DNA from: Magnetococcales bacterium WMHbin3
GTDB lineage: Bacteria; Pseudomonadota; Magnetococcia; Magnetococcales; Magnetaquicoccaceae
Length of the DNA stretch: 34,758 nucleotides
NCBI GenBank assembly: GCA_002753185.1
Contig: PDZX01000044.1
Span: forward strand, 1 to 34,758
Direction of reading: 5' to 3'
Each line of letters starts with the position of its first letter. Position 1 is the first letter of the stretch. Made by a program: the position numbers and the translations under genes. The notes under the pieces are model-generated. The model had not been told where the DNA came from. It did not search any database and saw only the letters and a program-made list of their open reading frames with translations. Of the stretch, positions 23,888-32,423 are shown piece after piece.

Positions 23888-24457
23888 ATGGATATGCTGA
23901 ATCACAACCAACTGCGTCAAGGGACCCGGGTGGAAATCGACGATCTGCCATGGATCATCGTGGATGCCCAGTTCGTCAAGCCCGGCAAGGGCCAGGCCTT
24001 CACCAAGATCAAGATCAAGAATCTCATCGATGGCCGGGTCATCGAAAGAACCTTCAAGTCGAGCGAAAACGTCGTCAAGGCCGATGTCGTGGACAAGGAG
24101 ATGCAATATCTCTATAACGACGGCGAGTTCATGCACTTCATGGACCCGGCCAATTTCGAGCAGTCCGCCCTGGACGAAAAACAGGTCGGAGACGCCCGCT
24201 TCTGGCTCAAGGAGCAGGAGACCTACCTGGTCACCCTGTGGAAGAACCGCGCCATCGCCGTGCTGTCCCCGCCGTTCGTCAACCTCATCATCACCAAATG
24301 CGACCCCGGCATCAAGGGAGACACGGTGTCCGGCGCCACCAAGCCGGCTACCCTGGAGACCGGCGCCGAGGTCAAGGTCCCCTTGTTCGTCAACGAAGGG
24401 GACCGCATCCGCGTGGATACCCGCAACGGACAGTACGTGGAACGGGCCAAGGATTGA
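23888..24457 (+). CDS. efp: translation elongation factor P
   Basis: A 189-residue EF-P, which binds ribosomes stalled at polyproline runs and promotes peptide-bond formation. The modified loop reads PGKGQA with Lys34 at exactly the position lysylated in E. coli. The N-terminal KOW-like domain is followed by two OB folds (YLYNDGEFMHFMDP, and the end VKVPLFVNEGDRIRVDTRNGQYVERA). I start it at MDMLNH: GAGGA lies seven bases upstream and the length matches the family, unlike a longer frame from 23855. It overlaps epmA by one base (TGATG) and faces epmB across a 53-bp shared promoter region. Confidence 0.96.
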   Translation: MDMLNHNQLRQGTRVEIDDLPWIIVDAQFVKPGKGQAFTKIKIKNLIDGRVIERTFKSSENVVKADVVDKEMQYLYNDGEFMHFMDPANFEQSALDEKQVGDARFWLKEQETYLVTLWKNRAIAVLSPPFVNLIITKCDPGIKGDTVSGATKPATLETGAEVKVPLFVNEGDRIRVDTRNGQYVERAKD

Positions 24458-25386
24458 TGGATCCCTCCTGGCGCCCCGCCGCCACCCCGCGCGGTCTGGC
24501 CGCGCGGGCCGCCACCCTGCGCGCTATCCGGGAGTTCTTCGCCCAACGCGGGGTCATGGAGGTGGAGACCCCGCTGCTCGGTCACGCCGCCGTCCCCGAC
24601 GAGGCGACCCGGCCCCTGGGGTGCGGCGGGATGTTCCTCTCCACCTCCCCGGAACCGGCGATGAAACGGCTCCTGGCAACGGGGTGCGGCCCGATCTACC
24701 AGATCACCCGCGCCTTTCGCGACGAGGAACTCGGGTCGTTGCACAACCCGGAATTCACCATGCTGGAGTGGTATCGCCCCGGCTGGAACTGGGAGGCGCT
24801 CGCACGGGAGGCGGTGGAGCTGATGCAAACGGTTCTGGGTCCGGGACCGGTGCATGAGTTCACCTACGCGCAATTGTTTCGCAACTGGGCAGGGGTGGAT
24901 GCGTACAACGACCCGGAGGCGCGGCTGGCCGCAATGCTGGAGGGTCCCGTGCCGTCCGGTCTCGACCGCTGGGGATTGCTGGATTTGCTGCTGGTCCAGC
25001 GGGTGGAGCCGGTGCTGCGCACCCTGGACGGGGTGGTGATGGTGACCCGTTTTCCGGCGGAGCGGGCGGCCATGGCCGTCATCGACCCCGGCCCGCCCCC
25101 CACCGCCAGGCGTTTCGAACTGTATGCGCGCGGGGTGGAACTGGTCAACGGCTATCAGGAATTGACCGACTGGCAAGAGCAGGCCGCCCGCTTCGAACAC
25201 GCCAACCGCCGCCTGGAGGCGGAGGGCAGGTCGCCCCTGCCGGTGGATCGGAATTTTCTCGCTGCCCTGCGCGCCGGTCTCCCGGAGTGCGCGGGCGCCG
25301 CCCTGGGGGTGGATCGCCTGGTGATGCTCTCCGTCGGGGCCACGAGCCTGGGAGAGGTGTTGGCATTTCCCTTTGACCGTGCCTGA
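24457..25386 (+). CDS. epmA: EF-P lysine ligase EpmA (truncated lysyl-tRNA synthetase-like)
   Basis: A 309-residue class II aminoacyl-tRNA synthetase homolog lacking the tRNA anticodon-binding domain. It activates (R)-beta-lysine and attaches it to Lys34 of EF-P. Class II motifs are visible: VMEVETPLL (motif 1), the TSPEPAMKRLLA and YQITRAFRDEELGSLHNPEFTMLEWYR block (motif 2) and GAALGVDRLVML (motif 3). The length matches E. coli EpmA. AAGGA lies upstream of the ATG inside the end of efp, and the one-base overlap implies coupling. Its end is 77 bp before the redoxin gene; a near-perfect GGATCCCG/CGGGTTCC hairpin lies there without a T-run. Confidence 0.95.
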   Translation: MDPSWRPAATPRGLAARAATLRAIREFFAQRGVMEVETPLLGHAAVPDEATRPLGCGGMFLSTSPEPAMKRLLATGCGPIYQITRAFRDEELGSLHNPEFTMLEWYRPGWNWEALAREAVELMQTVLGPGPVHEFTYAQLFRNWAGVDAYNDPEARLAAMLEGPVPSGLDRWGLLDLLLVQRVEPVLRTLDGVVMVTRFPAERAAMAVIDPGPPPTARRFELYARGVELVNGYQELTDWQEQAARFEHANRRLEAEGRSPLPVDRNFLAALRAGLPECAGAALGVDRLVMLSVGATSLGEVLAFPFDRA

Positions 25387-25463
25387 GAAAGGCATATATA
25401 TTTGCTTAATGGATCCCGGAGCGGGTTCCTGGTCGTTGCTCCATTGCGCGAGGAGAAAATTTC

Positions 25464-26015
25464 ATGGTCTTGCTGCACTCCCCCCCCGGTGAACTGGGCG
25501 CCACGGCCCCCGCGTTCCGACTGCCCGGCGTGGACGGCAGGGATCACACCCTGGAGGAGTATCGGGAGAGTCCGGTGCTGGTGGTGATGTTCATCTGCAA
25601 CCATTGCCCCTACGTGCTGGCCATCGAGGAGCGCCTGATCGCCCTGGCCGGCGCGCTCCTGGAACGCAATGTGCGTTTTGTCGGCATCAGTTGCAACGAC
25701 CCGACCAACTATCCGGAAGACAGTTTCGACAATATGAAGGCGCGGGCCAAAAAGAAGGCCTATCCCTTCGATTATCTCTATGACGGCTCCCAGCAGACCG
25801 CCAGGGAGTACGGCGCGGTCTGCACGCCGGATTTCTTCGTCTATGACCAGGAGCGCAAACTGCGCTACCGGGGCCGCCTGGACGACAGCCCCCGCAACCC
25901 CGCCGCCGTACACAAGGAAGAGCTGAAAGAGGCGATCCTGGCGCTCCTGGAAGGCCGCCCGGTCGCGGCACGGCAGAACAACACCATGGGGTGCAGCATC
26001 AAATGGAAAGAGTGA
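25464..26015 (+). CDS. thioredoxin-like redoxin (AhpC/TSA superfamily) with CNHCPY motif
   Basis: A 183-residue thioredoxin-fold protein. Residues GATAPAFRLPGVDG lead to the redox motif CNHC (Cys45-Cys48) within MFICNHCPYVLAIEERL, a hallmark of a widespread but little-studied redoxin family. A later cis-Pro region reads CTPDFFVYD, and further cysteines occur in SCNDP and MGCSIKW. It has no signal peptide, so it should be cytoplasmic, acting as a peroxidase or disulfide reductase. GAGGAG precedes the ATG. It follows epmA in the same direction; whether they share a transcript is unclear. Confidence 0.87.
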   Translation: MVLLHSPPGELGATAPAFRLPGVDGRDHTLEEYRESPVLVVMFICNHCPYVLAIEERLIALAGALLERNVRFVGISCNDPTNYPEDSFDNMKARAKKKAYPFDYLYDGSQQTAREYGAVCTPDFFVYDQERKLRYRGRLDDSPRNPAAVHKEELKEAILALLEGRPVAARQNNTMGCSIKWKE

Positions 26016-26030
26016 TCGACGCGATATCGC

Positions 26031-26060
26031 TTGACAAATCGATTCTATGCGGTCTTTAAT
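26031..26060 (+). promoter_or_regulatory. predicted promoter of the small-gene pair
   Basis: TTGACA (26031-26036, perfect) is followed after 18 bp by TTTAAT (26055-26060, five of six matches). It lies 58 bp before the start codon of the 72-residue gene and just after the redoxin stop. Confidence 0.55.
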
Positions 26061-26118
26061 CGATGCATCGGTCGCAGCTGGGGCGAACCATCTGTCTTGT
26101 GGTTACAGGAGAGGTAAC

Positions 26119-26337
26119 ATGCAACCCCCGTTTACTGTTTTTTTGACGAAGTCCAAGAAAAGTCGTTCACCTGGTATGGAAACCAGGACCTTGGAGAATG
26201 GTCAGCAGGTGAGGCTGATTTCGGAAGAGGTTTATCAAGCCTCCATGGATGCCGCGAATCGGGTGATTCGGGAACATGCAAAACAATTGGAAGAAATAAA
26301 GCTTCAGATATTTGGTAATCATGCAAAACACATATAA
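26119..26337 (+). CDS. 72-residue protein of unknown function
   Basis: A 72-residue basic protein starting MQPPFTVFL. AGGAGAGG lies upstream of the ATG at 26119, better than any earlier in-frame start, and a clear promoter precedes it. After a lysine/serine-rich segment (KSKKSRSP) it has a short beta-like stretch and a C-terminal helix with coiled-coil character (VIREHAKQLEEIKLQI). No domain is recognised. It overlaps the next gene by 17 bp, so the two form an operon. The pair is more AT-rich than the neighbouring redoxin and dehydrogenase genes. Confidence 0.6.
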   Translation: MQPPFTVFLTKSKKSRSPGMETRTLENGQQVRLISEEVYQASMDAANRVIREHAKQLEEIKLQIFGNHAKHI

Positions 26338-26803
26338 TGTTTTTTTTGAAAGATTAACGAGCCGCGCGGAGGAAAGAAACAGACCTATTGTCGGGATGGT
26401 GGCGTATTATTTTTACAAGAAGATGAAAGCCGAGTACTGCACGGCCAGAGCACGGGCCGGCTCTCCTGTCACCTTGGATGAGTTGCGGGAATATCATGCC
26501 CGTTGCACCGATACGCTGCTTGAATCCTTGGAAAACACAGCCAATAAGGTGGTCATGGAATATGGCGAGACCTACCTGTTGGAAAATCGTCATCGTATTA
26601 TGCAAGATGTATTGGGTGATATGCAGAAAGATCTACAATTCCGTTTTTCCGAGTCCACAAAGTTCTCGCGTGGTTTTTGGACTGGTTTTTCCTCTTCGCT
26701 TTTCGCGACTTTCATTTTGGTTGTGTTGACCATGGTTGGCGCCTATCTCTACCCGGATCTCATTCAAGCCTTTATCAAGGCAATCACTCCACCCGTTCGT
26801 TGA
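26321..26803 (+). CDS. small membrane protein with one C-terminal transmembrane segment
   Basis: A 160-residue protein starting MQNTYN; an in-frame TTG three codons earlier is possible and no clear ribosome site is seen, so it may depend on translation of the upstream gene. Residues 1-115 are helical, charged and soluble. Residues about 122-145 (SSLFATFILVVLTMVGAYLY) are a single membrane span, followed by a short tail. It overlaps the 72-residue gene by 17 bp. No family is recognised. A pair of small proteins, one soluble and one membrane-anchored, could be a regulator and effector, but nothing in the sequence proves it. Confidence 0.65.
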   Translation: MQNTYNVFFERLTSRAEERNRPIVGMVAYYFYKKMKAEYCTARARAGSPVTLDELREYHARCTDTLLESLENTANKVVMEYGETYLLENRHRIMQDVLGDMQKDLQFRFSESTKFSRGFWTGFSSSLFATFILVVLTMVGAYLYPDLIQAFIKAITPPVR

Positions 26804-26839
26804 ATCTTCGCGTCGCTGTCCAATTCCGAGTGACAAATC

Positions 26840-29800
26840 GTGAGTCAGTTTACAAAAATTCGAGAAATTCCCTATAATTACACATCCTTTTCCGACCGTG
26901 AGATCGTTATCCGGTTTCTGGGGATGGAGATGTGGCGCACCCTGGAGACCCTGCGCGGGCAACGCAAGACCGGCCGGTCGGCGCGCATGCTCTTCGAGGT
27001 GCTGGGCGACCTGTGGATCGTCACCCGCAATCCCTTTTTGCAGGAAGATCTGCTGAAACATCCCAAACGCCAGGCCGCGCTGCGGGAGACCATGGATCAG
27101 CGCATCCAACTCATCGTGGATCGCGCGCAAGGAAATCCCCTGGTCTTCACCCTGGTGGAGAAACTGCGCGAGGCGGTGGTCCGCTTCTCCGACGCGCTTG
27201 CCCGCAAGGAGAAGTTCCGGCGGCAGGTCCATCATGTCCTGGTGCGCGTCACCCGCCCGGACAACATCGATTTCACCCCCATGGCCAGGGTGGCCCACAT
27301 CACCGACGCCACCGACTGGCGCGTGGAGTGCCCGGCGGTGGTGGTCAAACCGGACAGCGAGGCGGAAGTGGCCGCCATCGTCACGGCCTGTGAAAATCTC
27401 GACCTGCCGGTCATCCCGCGCGGCGGCGGCACGGGCTACACCGGCTCCGGGGTGCCGCTGCACCCGGACACGGTCATCATCAACACGGAAAAACTCGCGG
27501 CCATCGGAGCGGTGGAACGTCGCGCGCTCCCCGGTGTCGCGGAACCGGTTCACGTGATCCGGGTGGAGGCGGGGGCGGTCACGGCGCGGGTGGAGGAGGC
27601 GGCCTCGCGCGAGGGCTTGATCTTCGCCGTGGATCCCACCTCCCGCAACGCCTCCACCATCGGCGGCAACATCGCCATGAACGCCGGCGGCAAGAAGGCG
27701 GTGATGTGGGGCACCACCCTGGACAACCTCGCCTCCTGGCGCATGGTCACCCCGACGGGCGAGTGGCTGGAAGCGGAACGGCTGGAACACAACCTCGGCA
27801 AGATCCATGCCCTGCCGCAAGCCCGTTTTCGCGTCAGCCGGTTTGCGAGCGACGGCGTCACCCCCAAGGGGGATCCGGTGGTGTTGACCATCCCTGCCGA
27901 GGCGTTCCGCAAACCGGGGCTGGGCAAGGATGTCACCAACAAGGGCCTCTCCGGCCTGCCCGGCATCCAGAAGGAGGGGTGCGACGGCCTGATCACCAGC
28001 GCGGTCTTCGTGCTGCACCCCGCGCCACGCCATATCCGCACGGTCTGCATGGAGTTCTTCGGCGCGGACCTCTCCCTGGCGGTTCCGGCCATCGTCGAGA
28101 CCCGGCGCTATCTGGAACGGACCCCCGGCGTCGGCTGCGCGGGGCTGGAACACCTGGACGAACGCTATCTGCGCGCCGTGGGCTACAACGTCAAGGCCTC
28201 GCGCGGGGAACACCCGAAGATGGCCCTGCTGGCCGACATCGTCGGCGAGGAGGAAGAGGCGGTGGTGGCGGCGGCCCGTCATGTGGTGGAACTGGCGCGC
28301 CAGCGGGACGGGGAGGGGTTCATCGCCATCAGCCCGGAGGAGCGCGCCCGCTACTGGGCCGACCGCGCCCGCACCGCCGCCATCGCCGCCCATACCAACG
28401 CCTTCAAGATCAACGAGGACGTGGTCATCCCCCTGGAACGGCTGGCCGAGTACAACCAGGGGGTGGAACGGATCAATATCGAACAGTCCATCGGCAACAA
28501 GATCCGTATGGTCGAGGCAGCACGGGAGTTCCTGGCCGGGGAGGGGTTCGAACGCAGCTTGCCCAAGGGCTACCCGAACAGCGACGAGAGCCGCGCGGCG
28601 GTCGAGGCCAAGCGGGAGGCGGCCTTGAGCCTGATGGACCGGGTCGGCGCCCGCTGGCGCGCGCTGCTGGCCGCGCTGGATCAACCCGCCGCCGATCATG
28701 CCCACCTGCTGGAACAACCGGAGCAGGCCCAGCCTGGGGTGTTGCTGATCGATCTGCTGCTGCGTCGGGAATTGCGGGTTTCCATTCGTCAGGAGTTGCA
28801 ACGGCCCTTGTTCAACGCCTTCGGCGGCGAGTTGTGGGAGGGGGTGCGCCGGGAACTGGAGACCATCCATCGCACCCTGCGGGGGCGGCGGCTGTTCGTC
28901 GCCCTGCACATGCACGCCGGGGACGGCAACGTCCATACCAACATTCCGGTCAACTCCAACGACTACGAGATGTTGCAGGAGGCGGAACGGATCGTGGACC
29001 GGATCATGGCCCTGGCCATCGTCCTGGATGGCCGTGTCTCCGGGGAGCACGGCATCGGGTTGACCAAGTTCCGCTATCTGGATCCCAACATCGTGGCCGC
29101 GTTCCAGGAGTACAAACGCGAGGTCGATCCCAGGAACCGCTTCAATCCCGGCAAACTGCTGCCCGGCTCCGGACTGGAGAACGCCTATACCCCCTCCCTG
29201 CGCCTGGTGCAGCAGGAGGCACTGATCCTGCGGGAAAGCGCCCTGGGCGCCCTGAACGACGACGTGCGCCACTGTCTGCGTTGCGGCAAGTGCAAGCCGG
29301 TCTGCTCCACCCATGTGCCGGCGGCCAACCTCTACTACTCCCCTCGCGACAAGATCCTGGCCGCCGGCCTGATCATCGAGGCGTTCCTGTACGAGGAGCA
29401 GACCCGGCGCGGCATCTCTTCTCACCATTACGATGCCCTGACCGACCTGGCGGATCACTGCACCATCTGCCGACGTTGCGTCACCCCCTGTCCGGTCTCC
29501 ATCGACTTCGCGGCGGTCACGGTGCGCATGCGGGAGATCCTCAAGTCCAGGCGCCGACGCTCCGGTTCGCCCGGCAGCCGGCTGGCCCTGGCCTTCCTGA
29601 CCGCCAGCGACCCGAAGATCATCCGCCTGGCGCGCTTTTTGTTCATCCGCGCCGGGTACGCCTCCCAGCGGCTGGGGCACCGGATCTGGAAACGGTTGCA
29701 AGGCCGGAGTCCGGAGGTCCATCCCCCGACGGCGGCCACCGGTCGCGCGCCCACCGTGGCGGAGCAGATCCTGCCCCTGCTGGAGCGCCCCTTGCCCGGC

Positions 29801-30667
29801 GCGTTGCCGGCCCGTTCCGCTCGCGCCTTTCTGGAGATCGAGGATCCCGCCATCATCCCCATTCTGCGGGAGCCGGAACGGTGGGACAACAAGGGCGAGG
29901 CGGTTTTCTACTTTCCGGGCTGCGGCTGCGAGCGGCTCTTTTCCGACATCGCCCTGGCCTCCATGGCCATGTTGTTGCATGTCGGTTCTCAGGTGGTGTT
30001 GCCGCCGGGGGCGTTGTGCTGCGGCTTTCCCCAGACCGCCGCCGGGCTGGAGGCGGTTGGCCGGCAGATCACCACCCGCAATCGGGTGCTGTTTCACCGG
30101 GTGGCCTATGCCCTGAGCCACATGGAGATCCAGAACGTGATCGTCTCCTGCGGCACCTGTCTGGACCAGTTGGAAAAATATCAATTTTCCAGCATTTTTC
30201 CCGGCTGCCGGCTGATCGACATCCACGAATACCTGATGGAGAAGGGGGTGCGCCTGCCCGCTTCATCCGGGGAGCCGGTGCTGTTTCACGACCCCTGCCA
30301 CTCGCCGATGAAGCGGCATGCCCCGTTGACGGTCACCTCGACCTTGCTGGGTCGTCCGGCGCGGTTGACCGACCGCTGTTGCGGCGAGGCCGGGACCTTT
30401 TCGGTTTCCCGTCCCGACATCGCGGCGCAGGTGCGTTTCCGCAAGGAGGTGGAGTTGCGGCGCGATCCCTTGTGGCAGGCGCCAGGCGACTGTCCAACGC
30501 CGATCTTGACCTCGTGTCCTTCCTGTTTTCAGGGGATCTCACGCCTGGAGAACGCGCAGGCCGGTTTTCTGGTGGTGGAGTTGACCCGCGCCCTGTTGGG
30601 CGAGGGGTGGCGGGAGGCCTTGTTGCGCCGGATGCGGCAGGGGGGCATGGAACGGGTGCTGCTGTAG
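26840..30667 (+). CDS. large FAD-linked oxidoreductase with ferredoxin and CCG Fe-S domains (DUF3683 / D-lactate-dehydrogenase type)
   Basis: A 1275-residue fusion of the D-2-hydroxyacid dehydrogenase class. It starts at a GTG with REIPYNYTSFSDREIVIRFLG, the DUF3683 signature, which supports this start. An FAD-binding type 4 domain (RGGGTGYTGSG at about 191-201) and an FAD-oxidase C domain (HMHAGDGNVHTN) are followed by two 4Fe-4S motifs, CLRCGKCKPVC (about 813) and CTICRRCVTPC (about 874). The last 250 residues carry glycolate-oxidase-type CCG motifs (CCGFPQ, CGTC, CHSPMKR, CCGEAG, CPSC). It probably oxidises D-lactate, glycolate or a similar acid and passes electrons to the respiratory chain. 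Substrate not readable. Confidence 0.92.
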   Translation: MSQFTKIREIPYNYTSFSDREIVIRFLGMEMWRTLETLRGQRKTGRSARMLFEVLGDLWIVTRNPFLQEDLLKHPKRQAALRETMDQRIQLIVDRAQGNPLVFTLVEKLREAVVRFSDALARKEKFRRQVHHVLVRVTRPDNIDFTPMARVAHITDATDWRVECPAVVVKPDSEAEVAAIVTACENLDLPVIPRGGGTGYTGSGVPLHPDTVIINTEKLAAIGAVERRALPGVAEPVHVIRVEAGAVTARVEEAASREGLIFAVDPTSRNASTIGGNIAMNAGGKKAVMWGTTLDNLASWRMVTPTGEWLEAERLEHNLGKIHALPQARFRVSRFASDGVTPKGDPVVLTIPAEAFRKPGLGKDVTNKGLSGLPGIQKEGCDGLITSAVFVLHPAPRHIRTVCMEFFGADLSLAVPAIVETRRYLERTPGVGCAGLEHLDERYLRAVGYNVKASRGEHPKMALLADIVGEEEEAVVAAARHVVELARQRDGEGFIAISPEERARYWADRARTAAIAAHTNAFKINEDVVIPLERLAEYNQGVERINIEQSIGNKIRMVEAAREFLAGEGFERSLPKGYPNSDESRAAVEAKREAALSLMDRVGARWRALLAALDQPAADHAHLLEQPEQAQPGVLLIDLLLRRELRVSIRQELQRPLFNAFGGELWEGVRRELETIHRTLRGRRLFVALHMHAGDGNVHTNIPVNSNDYEMLQEAERIVDRIMALAIVLDGRVSGEHGIGLTKFRYLDPNIVAAFQEYKREVDPRNRFNPGKLLPGSGLENAYTPSLRLVQQEALILRESALGALNDDVRHCLRCGKCKPVCSTHVPAANLYYSPRDKILAAGLIIEAFLYEEQTRRGISSHHYDALTDLADHCTICRRCVTPCPVSIDFAAVTVRMREILKSRRRRSGSPGSRLALAFLTASDPKIIRLARFLFIRAGYASQRLGHRIWKRLQGRSPEVHPPTAATGRAPTVAEQILPLLERPLPGALPARSARAFLEIEDPAIIPILREPERWDNKGEAVFYFPGCGCERLFSDIALASMAMLLHVGSQVVLPPGALCCGFPQTAAGLEAVGRQITTRNRVLFHRVAYALSHMEIQNVIVSCGTCLDQLEKYQFSSIFPGCRLIDIHEYLMEKGVRLPASSGEPVLFHDPCHSPMKRHAPLTVTSTLLGRPARLTDRCCGEAGTFSVSRPDIAAQVRFRKEVELRRDPLWQAPGDCPTPILTSCPSCFQGISRLENAQAGFLVVELTRALLGEGWREALLRRMRQGGMERVLL

Positions 30668-30692
30668 CCGAAAAAAAATTTGCCCGACCCTC

Positions 30693-30721
30693 TTGAAACG
30701 CTCTTTGGCTCCTTTTATATT
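30693..30721 (+). promoter_or_regulatory. predicted sigma-70 promoter of rpoH
   Basis: TTGAAA (30693-30698) is followed after 17 bp by TATATT (30716-30721), each matching at five of six positions. The upstream bases read CTTGAA, also like a sigma-32 -35 element, but no CCCCAT-type -10 follows, so heat-shock autoregulation is not supported. It lies 48 bp before the start codon. Confidence 0.65.
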
Positions 30722-30768
30722 ATGCACATGGTCAAGGATTCTCTTGATATCGAGTGGAGGGTGATACC

Positions 30769-31668
30769 ATGACGACGTACCCGGTTGCCATTCATCGTTC
30801 CCAGGATCTTGTCAATCCGGACAACGGTTCGGCCTTTCGTGCTTTCGTGCGGCAGGCCCTGAGCGCCCCCATGCTGTCTGCCGAGGAGGAGCATCGGCTG
30901 GCCAGCCAATATCGTGATGAAAACGATCTGGAAGCGGCCCACAAGCTGGTGCATGCCTATTTGCGTCTGGTGTTGAAGATCGCCCGTGAATACGGGAACT
31001 ATCATCTGCATCTGCCCGACCTGGTGCAGGAGGGGACGGTTGGGTTGATGCATGCGGTCAAGAAGTTCGATCCCTGTCATGGCAATCGTCTGGCCGCCTA
31101 TGCCGCCTGGTGGATTCGGGCGGCGATACACGAGTTTATTTTGAATTCCTGGCGGATGGTCAAGATTGCCACCACGCAGTTGAAGCGGCAGTTGTTCTTC
31201 AAGTTGCGGCAGGCCAAGGAATCGCCGTTGCCGTTGAACTGGGACGAGGCCGAGGAGTTGGCCCGCAAGTTCGGCACGGATGCCGCGACGATTCTGGAGG
31301 TGGATGGCCGCATGTCGGGTGCCGACACCTCCCTCAACCAGTCGGTCATGGGGGAGGACGAGGGGGAGATCATCGACCTGATTCCGGATCATCGTCCGAA
31401 TCAGGAGTTGGTGTCCATGGATCAAGAGCGCACGCGCAAGATGCGCCTCATGATCCGCCAGGGCCTCGACCGTTTGAATCCCCGCGAGCGGATGATTCTT
31501 TCCCAGCGTTTTCTGACCGAAAAGCCGACCACCCTCGACACCCTGGCCACCACCTTTTCCATCAGTCGCGAACGGGTCCGTCAGATCGAGAAGCGGGCAT
31601 TGGAAAAGCTCAAGGAGTTCTTCCAGACCATCCCCGGCAGCCGCGACCTGGTCCAGGAAATGGCCTGA
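30769..31668 (+). CDS. rpoH: RNA polymerase sigma factor RpoH (sigma-32)
   Basis: A 299-residue heat-shock sigma factor. Region 1.2 to 2 includes LVHAYLRLVLKIAREYGNYHLHLPDLVQEGTVGLMHAVKKFDP, with region 2.4 AAYAAWWIRAAIHEFI. The RpoH box, which distinguishes it from RpoD-type factors and is needed for turnover and core binding, reads QLKRQLFFKLRQAK. Region 4.2 is ISRERVRQIEKRALEKLK. GGAGGG lies eight bases before the ATG at 30769; the in-frame GTG at 30754 has no site. A sigma-70-like promoter lies upstream and a terminator follows. Alpha- and gammaproteobacteria often have such a gene; only one copy is seen here. Confidence 0.94.
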   Translation: MTTYPVAIHRSQDLVNPDNGSAFRAFVRQALSAPMLSAEEEHRLASQYRDENDLEAAHKLVHAYLRLVLKIAREYGNYHLHLPDLVQEGTVGLMHAVKKFDPCHGNRLAAYAAWWIRAAIHEFILNSWRMVKIATTQLKRQLFFKLRQAKESPLPLNWDEAEELARKFGTDAATILEVDGRMSGADTSLNQSVMGEDEGEIIDLIPDHRPNQELVSMDQERTRKMRLMIRQGLDRLNPRERMILSQRFLTEKPTTLDTLATTFSISRERVRQIEKRALEKLKEFFQTIPGSRDLVQEMA

Positions 31669-31700
31669 TTTTTTCGCCAGTTGACAGCCTGACCCACTCC

Positions 31701-31742
31701 ATCCCGGAGGAGCCGAGATTCGGTTTCTCCGGGATTTTTTTT
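31701..31742 (+). terminator. Rho-independent terminator of rpoH
   Basis: ATCCCGGAG (31701-31709) pairs with CTCCGGGAT (31727-31735), with an inner CCG/CGG pair, and is followed by a run of eight T residues. It starts 32 bp after the rpoH stop codon. Confidence 0.92.
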
Positions 31743-31945
31743 GCCGATTTGCGGGTTGGAAAATTTTTTTGTTATATTTGTTGGATTGTATTTGCGGATT
31801 GTTTAATGATTCTATCTTATTGTGCGTTATATTTATAATTATGTTATATTGCTTCAATTATTTTTGCTTGACGTGATCTTGCTGTTTATTGTAAATAAAT
31901 CGCGTATTGTGTGTTTATCTTTTTCTTTGCTAAAGAGGATCGACG
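31743..31945 (+). promoter_or_regulatory. 203-bp AT-rich intergenic stretch before the orphan gene
   Basis: No gene fits here. The stretch is very AT-rich, with many TTATAT-type words. TTGACG at about 31868 with TAAATA-like bases 18 bp later could serve as a promoter for the gene at 31946, but the -10 match is weak. No hairpin or repeat stands out. Confidence 0.35.
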
Positions 31946-32326
31946 ATGACAGCTTTGGATGAGTTTCGCCAAGTAGCACGTGAAATCAAATTGGAACTTG
32001 ATAAGGCAAATCAAGCGTTTAAAACTTTTCAACAAAAGGATCTGATTGCCAAACTGAAAAATAGGGAAGCTCAGCCGCATATTCATGTGAGCGGGAATTC
32101 GATCAGAGATGGGCTTGAAAATGCTTTTTTGAATGAAGGGTTAATAATATTTCCGGGATTGTCAGAGTCTGGTAGTGATGGTTATATTCGCGTCTATCGT
32201 AATGGTACTGTCATTTCCGCAATTCTCAATGCTATGCGGTTTCCTGGAAAAGGGAGTGATGAAGAACTCTCTGGATTGCTTGCGCAGTTGAAGACGCGCA
32301 GGGAAAGAAGTAAAGGATCTGTCTAG
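31946..32326 (+). CDS. 126-residue protein of unknown function
   Basis: A 126-residue protein starting MTALDEF, with GAGGA eight bases before the ATG. The first 45 residues form a charged helix with coiled-coil character (LDKANQAFKTFQQKDLIAKL). The remainder has short strands (PHIHVSG, YIRVYRNGTV) and a helical end. No signal peptide, membrane span or known domain is visible. The gene and the 200 bp before it are much more AT-rich than rpoH and the nuclease gene around it, so it may have come in by transfer. It lies 98 bp before the second Rpn-type gene; a shared transcript is possible. Confidence 0.6.
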   Translation: MTALDEFRQVAREIKLELDKANQAFKTFQQKDLIAKLKNREAQPHIHVSGNSIRDGLENAFLNEGLIIFPGLSESGSDGYIRVYRNGTVISAILNAMRFPGKGSDEELSGLLAQLKTRRERSKGSV

Positions 32327-32423
32327 ATTCGGCAAAATGGATTTGCCAACCCATTGCGGATCTTATAGAATTCTTTCCAGATGCCCCTGTTGCCGTTCCT
32401 GACTCGCACTGGAAGAGGTTCGC

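Noticed and set aside
26119..26803. Toxin-antitoxin pair
   Set aside because: Size and overlap fit, but neither protein shows a toxin or antitoxin motif and the second is membrane-anchored; left as unknown.
26633..30226. Very long minus-strand open frame (1197 codons) opposite the FAD/Fe-S oxidoreductase
   Set aside because: It is the antisense shadow of a GC-rich gene with clear domain motifs on the plus strand; its translation is low-complexity with no motif or ribosome site.
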